From Paenibacillaceae bacterium (GTDB taxonomy: Bacteria > Bacillota > Bacilli > Paenibacillales > NBRC-103111): DNA of 13,159 nucleotides. This document shows, piece after piece, positions 1-6,255 of the stretch (the first letter of the stretch is position 1; every line of letters begins with the position of its first letter). The translations under genes were made by a program, and so were the position numbers. The stretch is taken from the NCBI GenBank assembly GCA_020697475.1, contig JAJFMO010000030.1:1-13159 (forward strand). The letters run 5' to 3'. Under the pieces are notes generated by a model. It had not been told where the DNA came from, ran no database searches, and worked only from the letters and a program-made list of their open reading frames with translations.

Positions 1-609
1 GACGGGTTGGACGGACGCGTAGCGCGGGCATTGAACGCACAGAGTGAATTCGGCAAAGAGCTGGACTCCCTATCGGATGTGATTTCGTTCGGTGTTGCTC
101 CGGCTTTCATTATGTATGTGGTAGCCTTCTCAGACGTCAATCCGGCTCTTGCCTGGATTGTAACGGCGATCTTCCCGATCTGCGGAGCGCTTCGCTTGGC
201 CAGATTCAATGTGGTTGCCGGTGTGCCGGGGTATTTCATCGGACTCCCGATTCCTGCGGCTGGCGGGGTTCTGTGTACACTCGCGCTTTTCCATAAGGAC
301 ATTCCAGTGTATGTGCTCTTAATCAGCTCGGTGTTGTTGTCTTACTTGATGGTCAGCACGGTCAAATATCCGAACTTCAAGAAGGTTGGAATTCCCAAGG
401 CGGCGCTTTGGATCACTCCGATCATTATCGCTGTGGCTGTTGTATTGGCGATTCTGCTGCCGCATGCGTTAACGAAGCTTATCTTTGTTCCGCTTGTTGT
501 GTATGCACTGTGGGGATTAAAAAAAAACGTTGATCGCAAACTGATTTTACGCCGCAGGAGAAATCGTCGACTGCCTGACGAGGCGGCCAACACGGAAAGC
601 AGAATGTAG
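1..609 (+). CDS. pssA: CDP-diacylglycerol--serine O-phosphatidyltransferase, 5' truncated by the window edge
   Basis: This membrane enzyme transfers a phosphatidyl group from CDP-diacylglycerol to L-serine, making phosphatidylserine, the precursor of phosphatidylethanolamine. The reading frame is open from base 1 and the start codon lies outside the window. The first 26 residues hold the complete CDP-alcohol phosphotransferase signature D-x2-DG-x2-AR-x8-G-x3-D-x3-D, with acidic residues at 1, 4, 22 and 26 of the visible part. ARFNV and GLPIPAAGG further on are typical of the Gram-positive type II serine enzyme rather than PgsA. About five or six hydrophobic helices follow, then a very basic tail rich in Arg and Lys. 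Only the N-terminal part before the active site is missing. The gene ends just before a strong terminator and converges on the next gene. Serine specificity is assigned from motif resemblance, not proven. Confidence 0.9.
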   Translation, partial: DGLDGRVARALNAQSEFGKELDSLSDVISFGVAPAFIMYVVAFSDVNPALAWIVTAIFPICGALRLARFNVVAGVPGYFIGLPIPAAGGVLCTLALFHKDIPVYVLLISSVLLSYLMVSTVKYPNFKKVGIPKAALWITPIIIAVAVVLAILLPHALTKLIFVPLVVYALWGLKKNVDRKLILRRRRNRRLPDEAANTESRM

Positions 610-649
610 AACTTTGCATAGGATATTGCATTGGATGTTAGCTGAAGAT

Positions 650-721
650 AAGAAAAGCCCCCGGCAAATCGCTCGTTCCAAGGAACGCACGCGATTGGCC
701 AGGGGCTTTTTGGCTTTTCTT
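650..721. terminator. bidirectional Rho-independent terminator between convergent genes
   Basis: AAAGCCCC-type arms pair perfectly over nine bases (653-660 plus the next C, against 702-710). An alternative outer arm AAGAAAAGCC (650-659) pairs with GGCTTTTCTT (712-721). An inner stem and a CGTTCC-AA-GGAACG tip complete a long hairpin. T-rich tracts flank it on both strands. It lies 40 nt after the pssA stop and about 20 nt beyond the stop of the minus-strand gene, so it can end both transcripts. Confidence 0.9.
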
Positions 722-742
722 TAAGGCAACGGGGGCAGCGGG

Positions 743-1138
743 TTACGACATCTTAAACAAACCGAGGGTCGAGCACTTGCGGGATTCTTCTTCGACGATG
801 GTCTCGAGGTCGATATCCAGTACATTGCATAACGCAGACAAATAAAACAAGTTCTTGCCCATCTCGGACTTGACAGCTTCCAGACAATGCTCGCAGAGAT
901 CGCCGTCTTTGTGCGTCTCCAGGGCGGATTTGGCCTCTTCGAGAGTCATCTCCGGAGTATAGGGCTGCTTGGACGTATGAACCTGAATGCAACCGCATTC
1001 AGTCATCGATTTCACGACCGACCGATTCACGGCGGCGTTGGATTGTTGATATTTGGACAAGACGTCCAGCAAACTTCGGTGACGGAGCAACAGTTCGGAA
1101 ACTTGCTCTTGGAATTGATGCAGTGTTGGCAATCCCAT
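743..1138 (-). CDS. conserved small Cys-rich protein of unknown function (131 aa)
   Basis: I do not recognise a function. The start is the ATG whose first base is 1138, because GAGGTGA lies seven to eight bases upstream on the minus strand. The longer upstream reading (to 1258) runs through the promoter and is rejected. The product is soluble and helical, with no signal or membrane segment. It has six cysteines at 48, 50, 82, 85, 104 and 122, including a CxC (ECGC) and a CxxC (CEHC) that could bind zinc or be redox-active. The C-terminal part (about 92-120, GKNLFYLSALCNVLDIDLE) recalls the last helices of MazG-like nucleotide pyrophosphohydrolases, but the acidic metal-binding motif of that family is not evident. 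I recall similar uncharacterised proteins next to pssA in Paenibacillus, sometimes under a DUF label, but cannot verify this. It is single-gene, has its own promoter, and is convergent with pssA. Confidence 0.75.
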   Translation of the reverse strand: MGLPTLHQFQEQVSELLLRHRSLLDVLSKYQQSNAAVNRSVVKSMTECGCIQVHTSKQPYTPEMTLEEAKSALETHKDGDLCEHCLEAVKSEMGKNLFYLSALCNVLDIDLETIVEEESRKCSTLGLFKMS

Positions 1139-1172
1139 GGCATTCACCTCTATTATGTTAATTTGCTCCATT

Positions 1173-1201
1173 ATTATATCGAACCGGGAGCGGGAATTCA
1201 A
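1173..1201 (-). promoter_or_regulatory. sigma-A promoter of the 131-aa gene
   Basis: Read on the minus strand, TTGAAT (1201-1196) is followed by exactly 17 bases and a perfect TATAAT (1178-1173). The -10 box lies about 35 nt before the ATG and about 20 nt before the GAGGTGA ribosome binding site, leaving room for a short leader. Confidence 0.8.
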
Positions 1202-1204
1202 TCT

Positions 1205-1231
1205 TAAACATTGAAACCGTAAACATTGAAA
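1205..1231. repeat. 12-bp direct repeat upstream of the minus-strand promoter
   Basis: TAAACATTGAAA occurs at 1205-1216 and again at 1220-1231, perfectly, with a 15-bp period. The pair begins four bases upstream of the -35 box of the minus-strand promoter and lies in the divergent region before yacL. It may be a regulator site or chance AT-rich sequence. Neither is shown. Confidence 0.6.
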
Positions 1232-1269
1232 AATTTCGCATAAATGAAGGTTAGGCAAAGGAGATTTGG

Positions 1270-1297
1270 TTCATAATTGATAGGGGACGGTTAAAAT
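1270..1297 (+). promoter_or_regulatory. candidate promoter for yacL (weak)
   Basis: TTCATA (1270-1275), a 16-base spacer and TAAAAT (1292-1297) give a 4/6 and a 5/6 match to sigma-A boxes. They lie about 25 nt before the TTG start of yacL. Since the gene upstream is on the opposite strand, a plus-strand promoter must lie between about 1139 and 1310. This is the best candidate I see there, not a certain one. Confidence 0.35.
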
Positions 1298-1321
1298 GAA
1301 CTAATTTTCGAGGTGATTCAA

Positions 1322-2413
1322 TTGTTGAAGAGAACGATCCAGATGGCGATCGCCATTGCAGGGGGTATCCTGGGCTATCAGTTGGGCGGAGCTTGGGCCC
1401 GGCCCTTATTTGCAAACACGCTACATATGTCGAGTGTGCAGGGAAGCGGGTCAATCGCTTATTTGTTGATGATTGTCGGGGGTGTTGTTTTTTATTTTGC
1501 CGCCGGCTTGGTGCTGCAAATAGGAGCGGGGCTTGTAAACCGGGGTGAGGCCAGATTGGCTGGAATGCCAATGTCGGATTTGCTGTCAGGGGTGTGCGGG
1601 CTGATAGTCGGCTTGATGATTTCCGCATTGCTGTCGACTTCCCTCCCTCGTCTGAACGACTGGGGTTGGTTTGCATCCATGGTGTGCACCGTCTTCCTGG
1701 GGTTTTGGGGGTTCCGTATCGGGTTCTCCCGCAGGGAGGAATTAAAATCGCTGTGGCTGCATAAACAGTCGGGAGGTGCAGCGGGGTCCGTACCGAAAAA
1801 TTACGAGGAGCACAAAATCCTCGATACGAGCGTTATCATCGACGGGCGGATCGCCGATATTTGCAAGACCGGGTTTATCGAGGGCATCCTCGTCATCCCC
1901 GGCTTCGTACTGGAAGAGCTGCAGCATATTGCCGACTCGTCGGATTTGCTCAAGCGCAACCGCGGCCGGCGCGGGCTGGACATTTTGAACAGGATTCAGA
2001 AAGAATTGGACGTGCAAGTGCTGATCTATGAAGGGGATTTCGAAGATATCTCCGAGGTGGACAGCAAGCTGGTCAAGCTGGCGAAAGTGCTGCACGGCAA
2101 AGTGATTACGAACGACTTCAATTTGAACAAAGTGTGCGAGCTGCAAGGGGTCTCCGTATTGAATATCAACGATCTCGCCAACGCAGTGAAGCCGGTAGTG
2201 CTGCCTGGGGAAGAAATTCTCGTTCAGGTGATTAAGGACGGCAAGGAGCACGGGCAAGGCGTAGCCTATCTGGATGACGGGACGATGATCGTGGTCGAAG
2301 GCGGGCGCGATTTTATCGGCAATACGCTCGACGTTATGGTGACCAGTGTGCTGCAGACATCGGCGGGACGGATGATTTTCGCCAAACCGAAATTGTTGGA
2401 AAAAGCGCTCTGA
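1322..2413 (+). CDS. yacL: membrane-anchored PIN-TRAM domain protein, YacL family
   Basis: This is a putative membrane-bound ribonuclease of unknown substrate, widespread in Bacilli. The start chosen is TTG 1322, six bases after GAGGTG (1310-1315), giving MLKR as in the family as I recall it. A GTG at 1313 lies inside that ribosome binding site and is unlikely. About four hydrophobic helices fill residues 1-135. A PIN domain runs from about 160 to 285, opening with ILDTSVIIDGR and carrying acidic residues at D168, E198-E199, D247 and D265 (TNDFNL) that fit the PIN metal site. A TRAM RNA-binding domain (about 290-350) follows. The length, 363 aa, is normal. In Bacillus it follows disA. Here an unrelated convergent pair precedes it, so it heads its own unit and may share a transcript with ispD. 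Confidence 0.9.
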   Translation: MLKRTIQMAIAIAGGILGYQLGGAWARPLFANTLHMSSVQGSGSIAYLLMIVGGVVFYFAAGLVLQIGAGLVNRGEARLAGMPMSDLLSGVCGLIVGLMISALLSTSLPRLNDWGWFASMVCTVFLGFWGFRIGFSRREELKSLWLHKQSGGAAGSVPKNYEEHKILDTSVIIDGRIADICKTGFIEGILVIPGFVLEELQHIADSSDLLKRNRGRRGLDILNRIQKELDVQVLIYEGDFEDISEVDSKLVKLAKVLHGKVITNDFNLNKVCELQGVSVLNINDLANAVKPVVLPGEEILVQVIKDGKEHGQGVAYLDDGTMIVVEGGRDFIGNTLDVMVTSVLQTSAGRMIFAKPKLLEKAL

Positions 2414-2422
2414 AACGATTAT

Positions 2423-2465
2423 GATAAGAAGGATTGCGTAAACACTTGATTACATAATCCTTATC
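2423..2465 (+). other. imperfect inverted repeat between yacL and ispD
   Basis: AAGGATT (2429-2435) pairs with AATCCTT (2456-2462). The stem extends as GAT/ATC past a three-base bulge, and an inner GTAA/TTAC can form within the loop. No T-run follows, so it is not a typical terminator. It could stabilise or punctuate the yacL-ispD mRNA. The role is unknown. Confidence 0.35.
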
Positions 2466-2483
2466 GGATCGGCGGGGAGCAGG

Positions 2484-3185
2484 TTGGACAAGTTAGGCGC
2501 GGTAGTCGTCGCTGCAGGCACCGGAACCCGGATGGGGACGCGAGAGAGCAAGCAATACTTGCAACTCGGCGGGAAACCGGTGCTTGTTCATGCGTTGGAA
2601 GCGTTGGAAGCGGCGAGGCGGGTGGATTCGATTGTCCTGGTCGTCGGAGCAGCCGATACAGAACAGTGCCAGGGTTACGTGCGACATTATGGGTTGCGAA
2701 AAATACATGCCATAGTCGCCGGAGGCAAAGAGAGGCAAGATTCGGTTTATCGGGGATTGCTTGCGTTGCCTGCGGATATCGATTGGGTGATGGTACACGA
2801 TGGAGTTCGGCCGTTCGTCCGGGAACAGCTTGTCGAGGCGTGCTGGCAAGCGGTGCGTGAACACGAGGCTGTCATCCCGGCGGTGGCGGTGAAAGATACG
2901 GTGAAGGTCGTCGACGCGAGCGGATATATTGTGTCTACGCCTGATCGGAGAAGCTTGCGGGCGGTTCAGACCCCGCAGGCTTTTCGTCTTTCCTTGCTGC
3001 TGGAAGCTCATCGGCGGGCACAATCGGAAGGCTTCGAGGGCACGGACGACGCCATGCTGGTGGAACGGCTAGGGACGAAAGTGATGGTTGTCGAGGGAGA
3101 CTACCGCAATATTAAATTGACGACACCCGACGACCTTGTATGGGCAAGAGCGTATTTGGGACAAGAAGGGGAGATTCCAGAATGA
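2484..3185 (+). CDS. ispD: 2-C-methyl-D-erythritol 4-phosphate cytidylyltransferase
   Basis: This cytosolic enzyme is the third step of the MEP isoprenoid pathway: it joins CTP and methylerythritol 4-phosphate to give CDP-methylerythritol. The start is TTG 2484, supported by GGGGAG a few bases upstream and by the immediate KLGAVVVAAGTGTRMG nucleotide-binding loop. Further hallmarks are SKQYLQLGGKPV (22-33), GGKERQDSVYRGL (80-92), VHDGVRPF (104-111) and TPQAF. At 233 aa it is full length. Its TGA stop overlaps the ATG of ispF (ATGA), which indicates translational coupling with the enzyme two steps later in the pathway. No separate promoter was recognised. Confidence 0.96.
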   Translation: MDKLGAVVVAAGTGTRMGTRESKQYLQLGGKPVLVHALEALEAARRVDSIVLVVGAADTEQCQGYVRHYGLRKIHAIVAGGKERQDSVYRGLLALPADIDWVMVHDGVRPFVREQLVEACWQAVREHEAVIPAVAVKDTVKVVDASGYIVSTPDRRSLRAVQTPQAFRLSLLLEAHRRAQSEGFEGTDDAMLVERLGTKVMVVEGDYRNIKLTTPDDLVWARAYLGQEGEIPE

Positions 3186-3664
3186 TTCGAGTAGGACAAG
3201 GATTCGATGTGCACGCCTTCGCGGACGATAGGCTATGCGTTATCGGCGGGGTGACGATTCCCCACGAGAAGGGGCTGCTCGGCCATTCCGATGCCGACGT
3301 TCTGTTGCATGCGATCAGCGATGCGATCTTGGGGGCGTTGGGACAAGGGGATATTGGCAAGCATTTCCCCGATACGGATGCGGCGTATAAGAACGCCGAC
3401 AGTATGGTGCTGCTGGCTAGAGTGTGGGCCTTGGCCAAGCAAGCCGGCTACAAGCTCGGCAACCTGGATGCGACGATTATCGCCCAGAGGCCGAAGATGG
3501 CCCCACACATTCCGGAGATGTGCCGTAAAATAGCGGAGACGCTGGAGGCGGATCCGGCGCAGGTTAACATAAAGGCGACGACGTCCGAACGGCTAGGCTT
3601 CACCGGGCGGGAGGAAGGGATCGCCGCGATGGCGGTTGTTTGCCTGCAACAAATTATGCTATGA
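3182..3664 (+). CDS. ispF: 2-C-methyl-D-erythritol 2,4-cyclodiphosphate synthase
   Basis: This trimeric zinc enzyme cyclises 4-diphosphocytidyl-methylerythritol 2-phosphate, releasing CMP, in the MEP pathway. The start is ATG 3182, overlapping the ispD stop. An upstream in-frame start at 3140 would lie deep inside ispD and is not needed. The product starts MIRVGQGFDVH, with zinc ligands expected at D9, H11 and H43 (ADVLLHAISDA). GHSDAD, GDIGKHFPDTD and TTSERLGFTGREEGIAA near the end complete the family pattern. At 160 aa it is full length. It lies in one unit with ispD, and gltX follows after 34 nt with no terminator between, so gltX is probably co-transcribed. Confidence 0.97.
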   Translation: MIRVGQGFDVHAFADDRLCVIGGVTIPHEKGLLGHSDADVLLHAISDAILGALGQGDIGKHFPDTDAAYKNADSMVLLARVWALAKQAGYKLGNLDATIIAQRPKMAPHIPEMCRKIAETLEADPAQVNIKATTSERLGFTGREEGIAAMAVVCLQQIML

Positions 3665-3698
3665 TTGATGTTAACTATTTTGAAGGAGTCGAGATTTC

Positions 3699-5156
3699 AT
3701 GCCGGTACGAGTGCGTTATGCGCCCAGCCCGACGGGGCATCTGCATATCGCAGGGGCGAGGACAGCCCTGTTCGATTATTTGCTTGCCCGCAAGTCGGGC
3801 GGGCAATTCGTGATCCGCTTCGAAGATACGGATCAGGCTCGCCATCTGGAGTCCGGGATTCGCAGCCAACTGGACGGGCTCCGTTGGCTTGGCATAGAGT
3901 GGGACGAGAGTGTCGATATCGGCGGCCCGTATGCTCCTTACCGGCAGACGGAGCGGCTTGATCTTTATCGGACTTTCACCGAGCGCTTGCTTAAGCAGGG
4001 AGATGTTTACCCATGCTACTGCACGGAGAGCGAGCTGGAAGAGGAGTACAAGGCTCAAGAAGCCCGAGGCGAGACGCCTCATTATTCGGGAAAATGCCGC
4101 CATCTGACAGAGGGTGAGAAGCAGCGCTTTGCTGCTGAAGGGCGAGTGCCGTGTTATCGGTTCCGCGTGCCGGAAGGCGAGACGATCTCGTTCGACGATC
4201 ATGTAAGAGGAACGGTGGAATTCGAATCCGACGGAATTGCTGACTTCGTGATCGTGCGTCCGGATGGAATTCCTACCTATAATTATGCAGCCGTTATCGA
4301 CGACCTTACGATGAAGATCAGCCACGTTATTCGCGGGGAGGAGCACTTGTCCAATACACCGCGGCAGCTGCTGATTTATCGGGCACTCGGGGCGGATGCG
4401 CCGGAGTTTGCCCATGCTTCGTTGATTTTGAATCGAGATCGCAAGAAGATGAGCAAGCGCGACGAATCGATCGTCCAATTCGTCCAGCAGTACCAGGAGC
4501 TCGGTTACTTGCCCGAGGCAGTGCTGAATTTTGTCGCTTTGTTGGGCTGGTCGCCGCGAAGCGAAGAAGAAATTTACAGCAAGGACGAGCTGATCGAACA
4601 GTTCGGCCTGGACCGGCTGTCGAAGAGCCCGGCGATCTTCGATACGGAAAAGCTCAATTGGATGAGCAATCATTATATGAAGAACGCTGAACCGCAGAAG
4701 GTCGTGGAGCTGGCGATTCCGCACTTGCAGAAGGCGGGCTTGATTCCGGAGCAGCTGGATTCGTCAGGCAAGCAATGGGTTGCCGAGTTGGTGCAGTTGT
4801 ACCAGGAGCAGCTGACTTATGCCGCGGAGATTGTTCAACTGACGCCAACGTTCTTCCGTGAGCAGGTGGAATTCGAAGAGGACGCCGCCGCAATGTTGAA
4901 GGAAGATTATGCTCCAGCTGTGTTGGGGAGCTTTCAGCGCCACCTCTCGGAGGTTGAGGCTGAGCATCCGTCGGCGGAGGAAATCAAAGGCTTGCTGAAG
5001 AAAGTGCAGAACGAAACCGGATATAAAGGCAAGCAACTGTTCATGACCGTTCGCGCCGCCTTGACCGGCCAATTGCACGGAAGAGACCTGAATGAGACGC
5101 TTCACCTGCTTGGTAAAAACAAGATGGCGGCTCGACTGCAAGCCGTATTGTCATAA
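3699..5156 (+). CDS. gltX: glutamyl-tRNA synthetase
   Basis: This class I aminoacyl-tRNA synthetase charges tRNA-Glu. In most Bacilli it also mischarges tRNA-Gln for later amidation by GatCAB. AAGGAG precedes the ATG at a good distance. The HIGH-type motif is in PSPTGHLHIAGARTALFDYL (residues 9-28), the KMSKS-type motif is KKMSKRD (249-255), and RFEDTDQARH (40-49) is characteristic. A Cys cluster, C106-x-C108 with C133, probably marks a zinc site in the insertion domain. The C-terminal anticodon-binding region is present, and 485 aa is the usual length. No T-box lies in the short gap before it. The last two sense codons (TTG TCA) double as the -35 box for the downstream cysE-cysS unit. Whether it discriminates Glu from Gln tRNAs cannot be told from the sequence by eye. 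Confidence 0.97.
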   Translation: MPVRVRYAPSPTGHLHIAGARTALFDYLLARKSGGQFVIRFEDTDQARHLESGIRSQLDGLRWLGIEWDESVDIGGPYAPYRQTERLDLYRTFTERLLKQGDVYPCYCTESELEEEYKAQEARGETPHYSGKCRHLTEGEKQRFAAEGRVPCYRFRVPEGETISFDDHVRGTVEFESDGIADFVIVRPDGIPTYNYAAVIDDLTMKISHVIRGEEHLSNTPRQLLIYRALGADAPEFAHASLILNRDRKKMSKRDESIVQFVQQYQELGYLPEAVLNFVALLGWSPRSEEEIYSKDELIEQFGLDRLSKSPAIFDTEKLNWMSNHYMKNAEPQKVVELAIPHLQKAGLIPEQLDSSGKQWVAELVQLYQEQLTYAAEIVQLTPTFFREQVEFEEDAAAMLKEDYAPAVLGSFQRHLSEVEAEHPSAEEIKGLLKKVQNETGYKGKQLFMTVRAALTGQLHGRDLNETLHLLGKNKMAARLQAVLS

Positions 5157-5176
5157 ACGCCGGATTTAGGTATACT
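5148..5176 (+). promoter_or_regulatory. sigma-A promoter of the cysE-cysS T-box transcript
   Basis: TTGTCA (5148-5153), a 17-base spacer and TATACT (5171-5176) each match the sigma-A consensus at five of six positions. The -35 box is formed by the last two codons of gltX, and the stop codon follows at once. Transcription would start near 5183, just before the T-box structure, so the placement is functionally sensible. Confidence 0.85.
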
Positions 5177-5182
5177 TAAAGG

Positions 5183-5547
5183 ATATCCGAATTGGGATGA
5201 ACCAAATAGGGAAAAAGCGACGATCGGGAAAGTACATGGATTCGCGGATTTACAGAGAGGACAACCGGCTCCCCTGACAGGGCGACGGCCAAGGCTGGAA
5301 GTTGTCCAATCCGGATTCGATGGAAGTGCGCCCGGGAGCAGCCGCGCTGAATTTCTTGGCAACGGGGGAATCCCCCGGCAGAAGTAAGCGCTCGGCCGGA
5401 CAGGTTGTCCGTTATCAGCCTTCAAGCAAGCGAAGCCGCGCCTATTTAAGTCGAACATCGGAGGGCGCGATTCGCGACAAGCAGAGTGGAACCGCGTCGA
5501 CACGCCTCTGTAACCCTTCATCGGGTTGCAGAGGCTTTTCATTTTTT
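5183..5547 (+). promoter_or_regulatory. T-box riboswitch, probably tRNA-Cys responsive, controlling cysE-cysS
   Basis: This leader senses uncharged tRNA and allows read-through into cysE and cysS. The conserved T-box runs 5479-5496 and contains AGAGTGGAACCGCG. The antiterminator can be drawn as GCAGAG (5481-5486) with CTCTGT (5506-5511) and GCG (5494-5496) with CGC (5503-5505), leaving the classical seven-base bulge TGGAACC. Bulge bases TGGA pair with a tRNA end UCCA, and a U discriminator fits tRNA-Cys. In Stem I, CGGG (5225-5228) pairs with CCCG (5331-5334), CGGATT (5245-5250) with AATCCG (5308-5313), and GGACAAC (5259-5265) with GTTGTCC (5301-5307). An AGTA motif (5231-5234) faces GGAAGTGCG, where TGC at 5327-5329 is the likely Cys specifier. 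Short hairpins at 5363-5377 and 5397-5411 probably form Stems II/III. Start and specifier are inferred. Confidence 0.95.
5504..5547 (+). terminator. T-box leader terminator
   Basis: GCCTCTG (5504-5510) pairs with CAGAGGC (5529-5535). The stem continues TAACCC with GGGTTG (one wobble) to 13 pairs with a TTCATC loop. TTTTCATTTTTT follows. The 5' arm shares 5504-5511 with the antiterminator, so the two folds exclude each other. Confidence 0.95.
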
Positions 5548-5583
5548 CATAATAAGTTTTCTAGTATGTGGAGATGGAACGCC

Positions 5584-6255
5584 ATGTTTCGTACATTAAA
5601 ATCCGATATCCAGGCCGTCTTTGACCATGACCCGGCTGCCCGCAGCGTGCTGGAGGTCGTCCTGACTTACTCCGGTTTGCATGCAATCTGGAGCCATCGT
5701 ATCGCCCATTGGTTTTTCCAGCGCAGGCTGTTTATGATTGCCCGAATCGTTTCGCAGACGAGCCGGTTTTTCACGGGCATCGAGATTCACCCTGGGGCGA
5801 AGATCGGTCACCGACTGTTCATCGACCATGGAATGGGTGTCGTCATCGGGGAAACTTGCGAAATCGGCGACGATGTGATGCTATTCCACGACGTGACGCT
5901 CGGCGGCAGCGGCAAGGAGAAGGGCAAGCGCCACCCGACGATCGGCAACCGCGTCATGATCGGCGCCGGCTCGCAAATTATTGGATCAATTAAAATCGGA
6001 GACGATTCGAAGATCGGGTCGAACACGGTCGTCTTGAAGGAAATTCCCCCCAACAGCACCGTTGTCGGAAGTGTAGGCCGGATCGTCAAGTTGAACGGAA
6101 GACGGGTTGCCCGGGCGGACAATGGGGAAGTTACCGATTCGCTCTTAGACATGTGCCGGCATCTGCAGCAACAAATAGATGAATTAAAAAAAGAATTGCA
6201 ACGCGAACGCCTAAAAAACGGAGGAACCGTCGAGCATGACACTCAGAGTGTATAA
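5584..6255 (+). CDS. cysE: serine O-acetyltransferase
   Basis: This cytosolic enzyme acetylates L-serine with acetyl-CoA, the committing step of cysteine synthesis. The start is ATG 5584, after GGAG (5570-5573) and opening MFRTLKSDIQAVFDHDPAAR as in Bacilli relatives. ATG 5566, six codons earlier, is possible but overlaps that ribosome binding site. Frame extension further upstream runs into the T-box and is not coding. The N-terminal helical part (1-65) is followed by a left-handed beta-helix of hexapeptide repeats (about 66-165), with the catalytic pair DH at 81-82 in FIDHGMGVVIGET and GKRHPTIG around H117. The C-terminal tail is charged and coiled-coil-like. At 223 aa it is normal length. 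Its 3' end overlaps cysS by 20 nt, so the two are co-translated and T-box controlled: cysteine is made and charged under one signal. Confidence 0.95.
   Translation: MFRTLKSDIQAVFDHDPAARSVLEVVLTYSGLHAIWSHRIAHWFFQRRLFMIARIVSQTSRFFTGIEIHPGAKIGHRLFIDHGMGVVIGETCEIGDDVMLFHDVTLGGSGKEKGKRHPTIGNRVMIGAGSQIIGSIKIGDDSKIGSNTVVLKEIPPNSTVVGSVGRIVKLNGRRVARADNGEVTDSLLDMCRHLQQQIDELKKELQRERLKNGGTVEHDTQSV

Noticed and set aside
2434..2458. Possible promoter for ispD (TTGCGT ... CATAAT)
   Set aside because: The spacer would be only 13 bases, too short for a sigma-A promoter.
3675..4724. Long 349-codon frame antisense to gltX
   Set aside because: It lies wholly opposite a certain synthetase gene, has no ribosome binding site or recognisable domain, and reflects GC-biased codon use of gltX.
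5102..5542. 146-codon minus-strand frame over the gltX end and T-box
   Set aside because: The structured RNA of the T-box explains the conservation on the plus strand, and no coding signals are seen.
5302..5583. N-terminal extension of cysE
   Set aside because: The stretch is the T-box leader and its terminator. The conserved protein starts at 5584.
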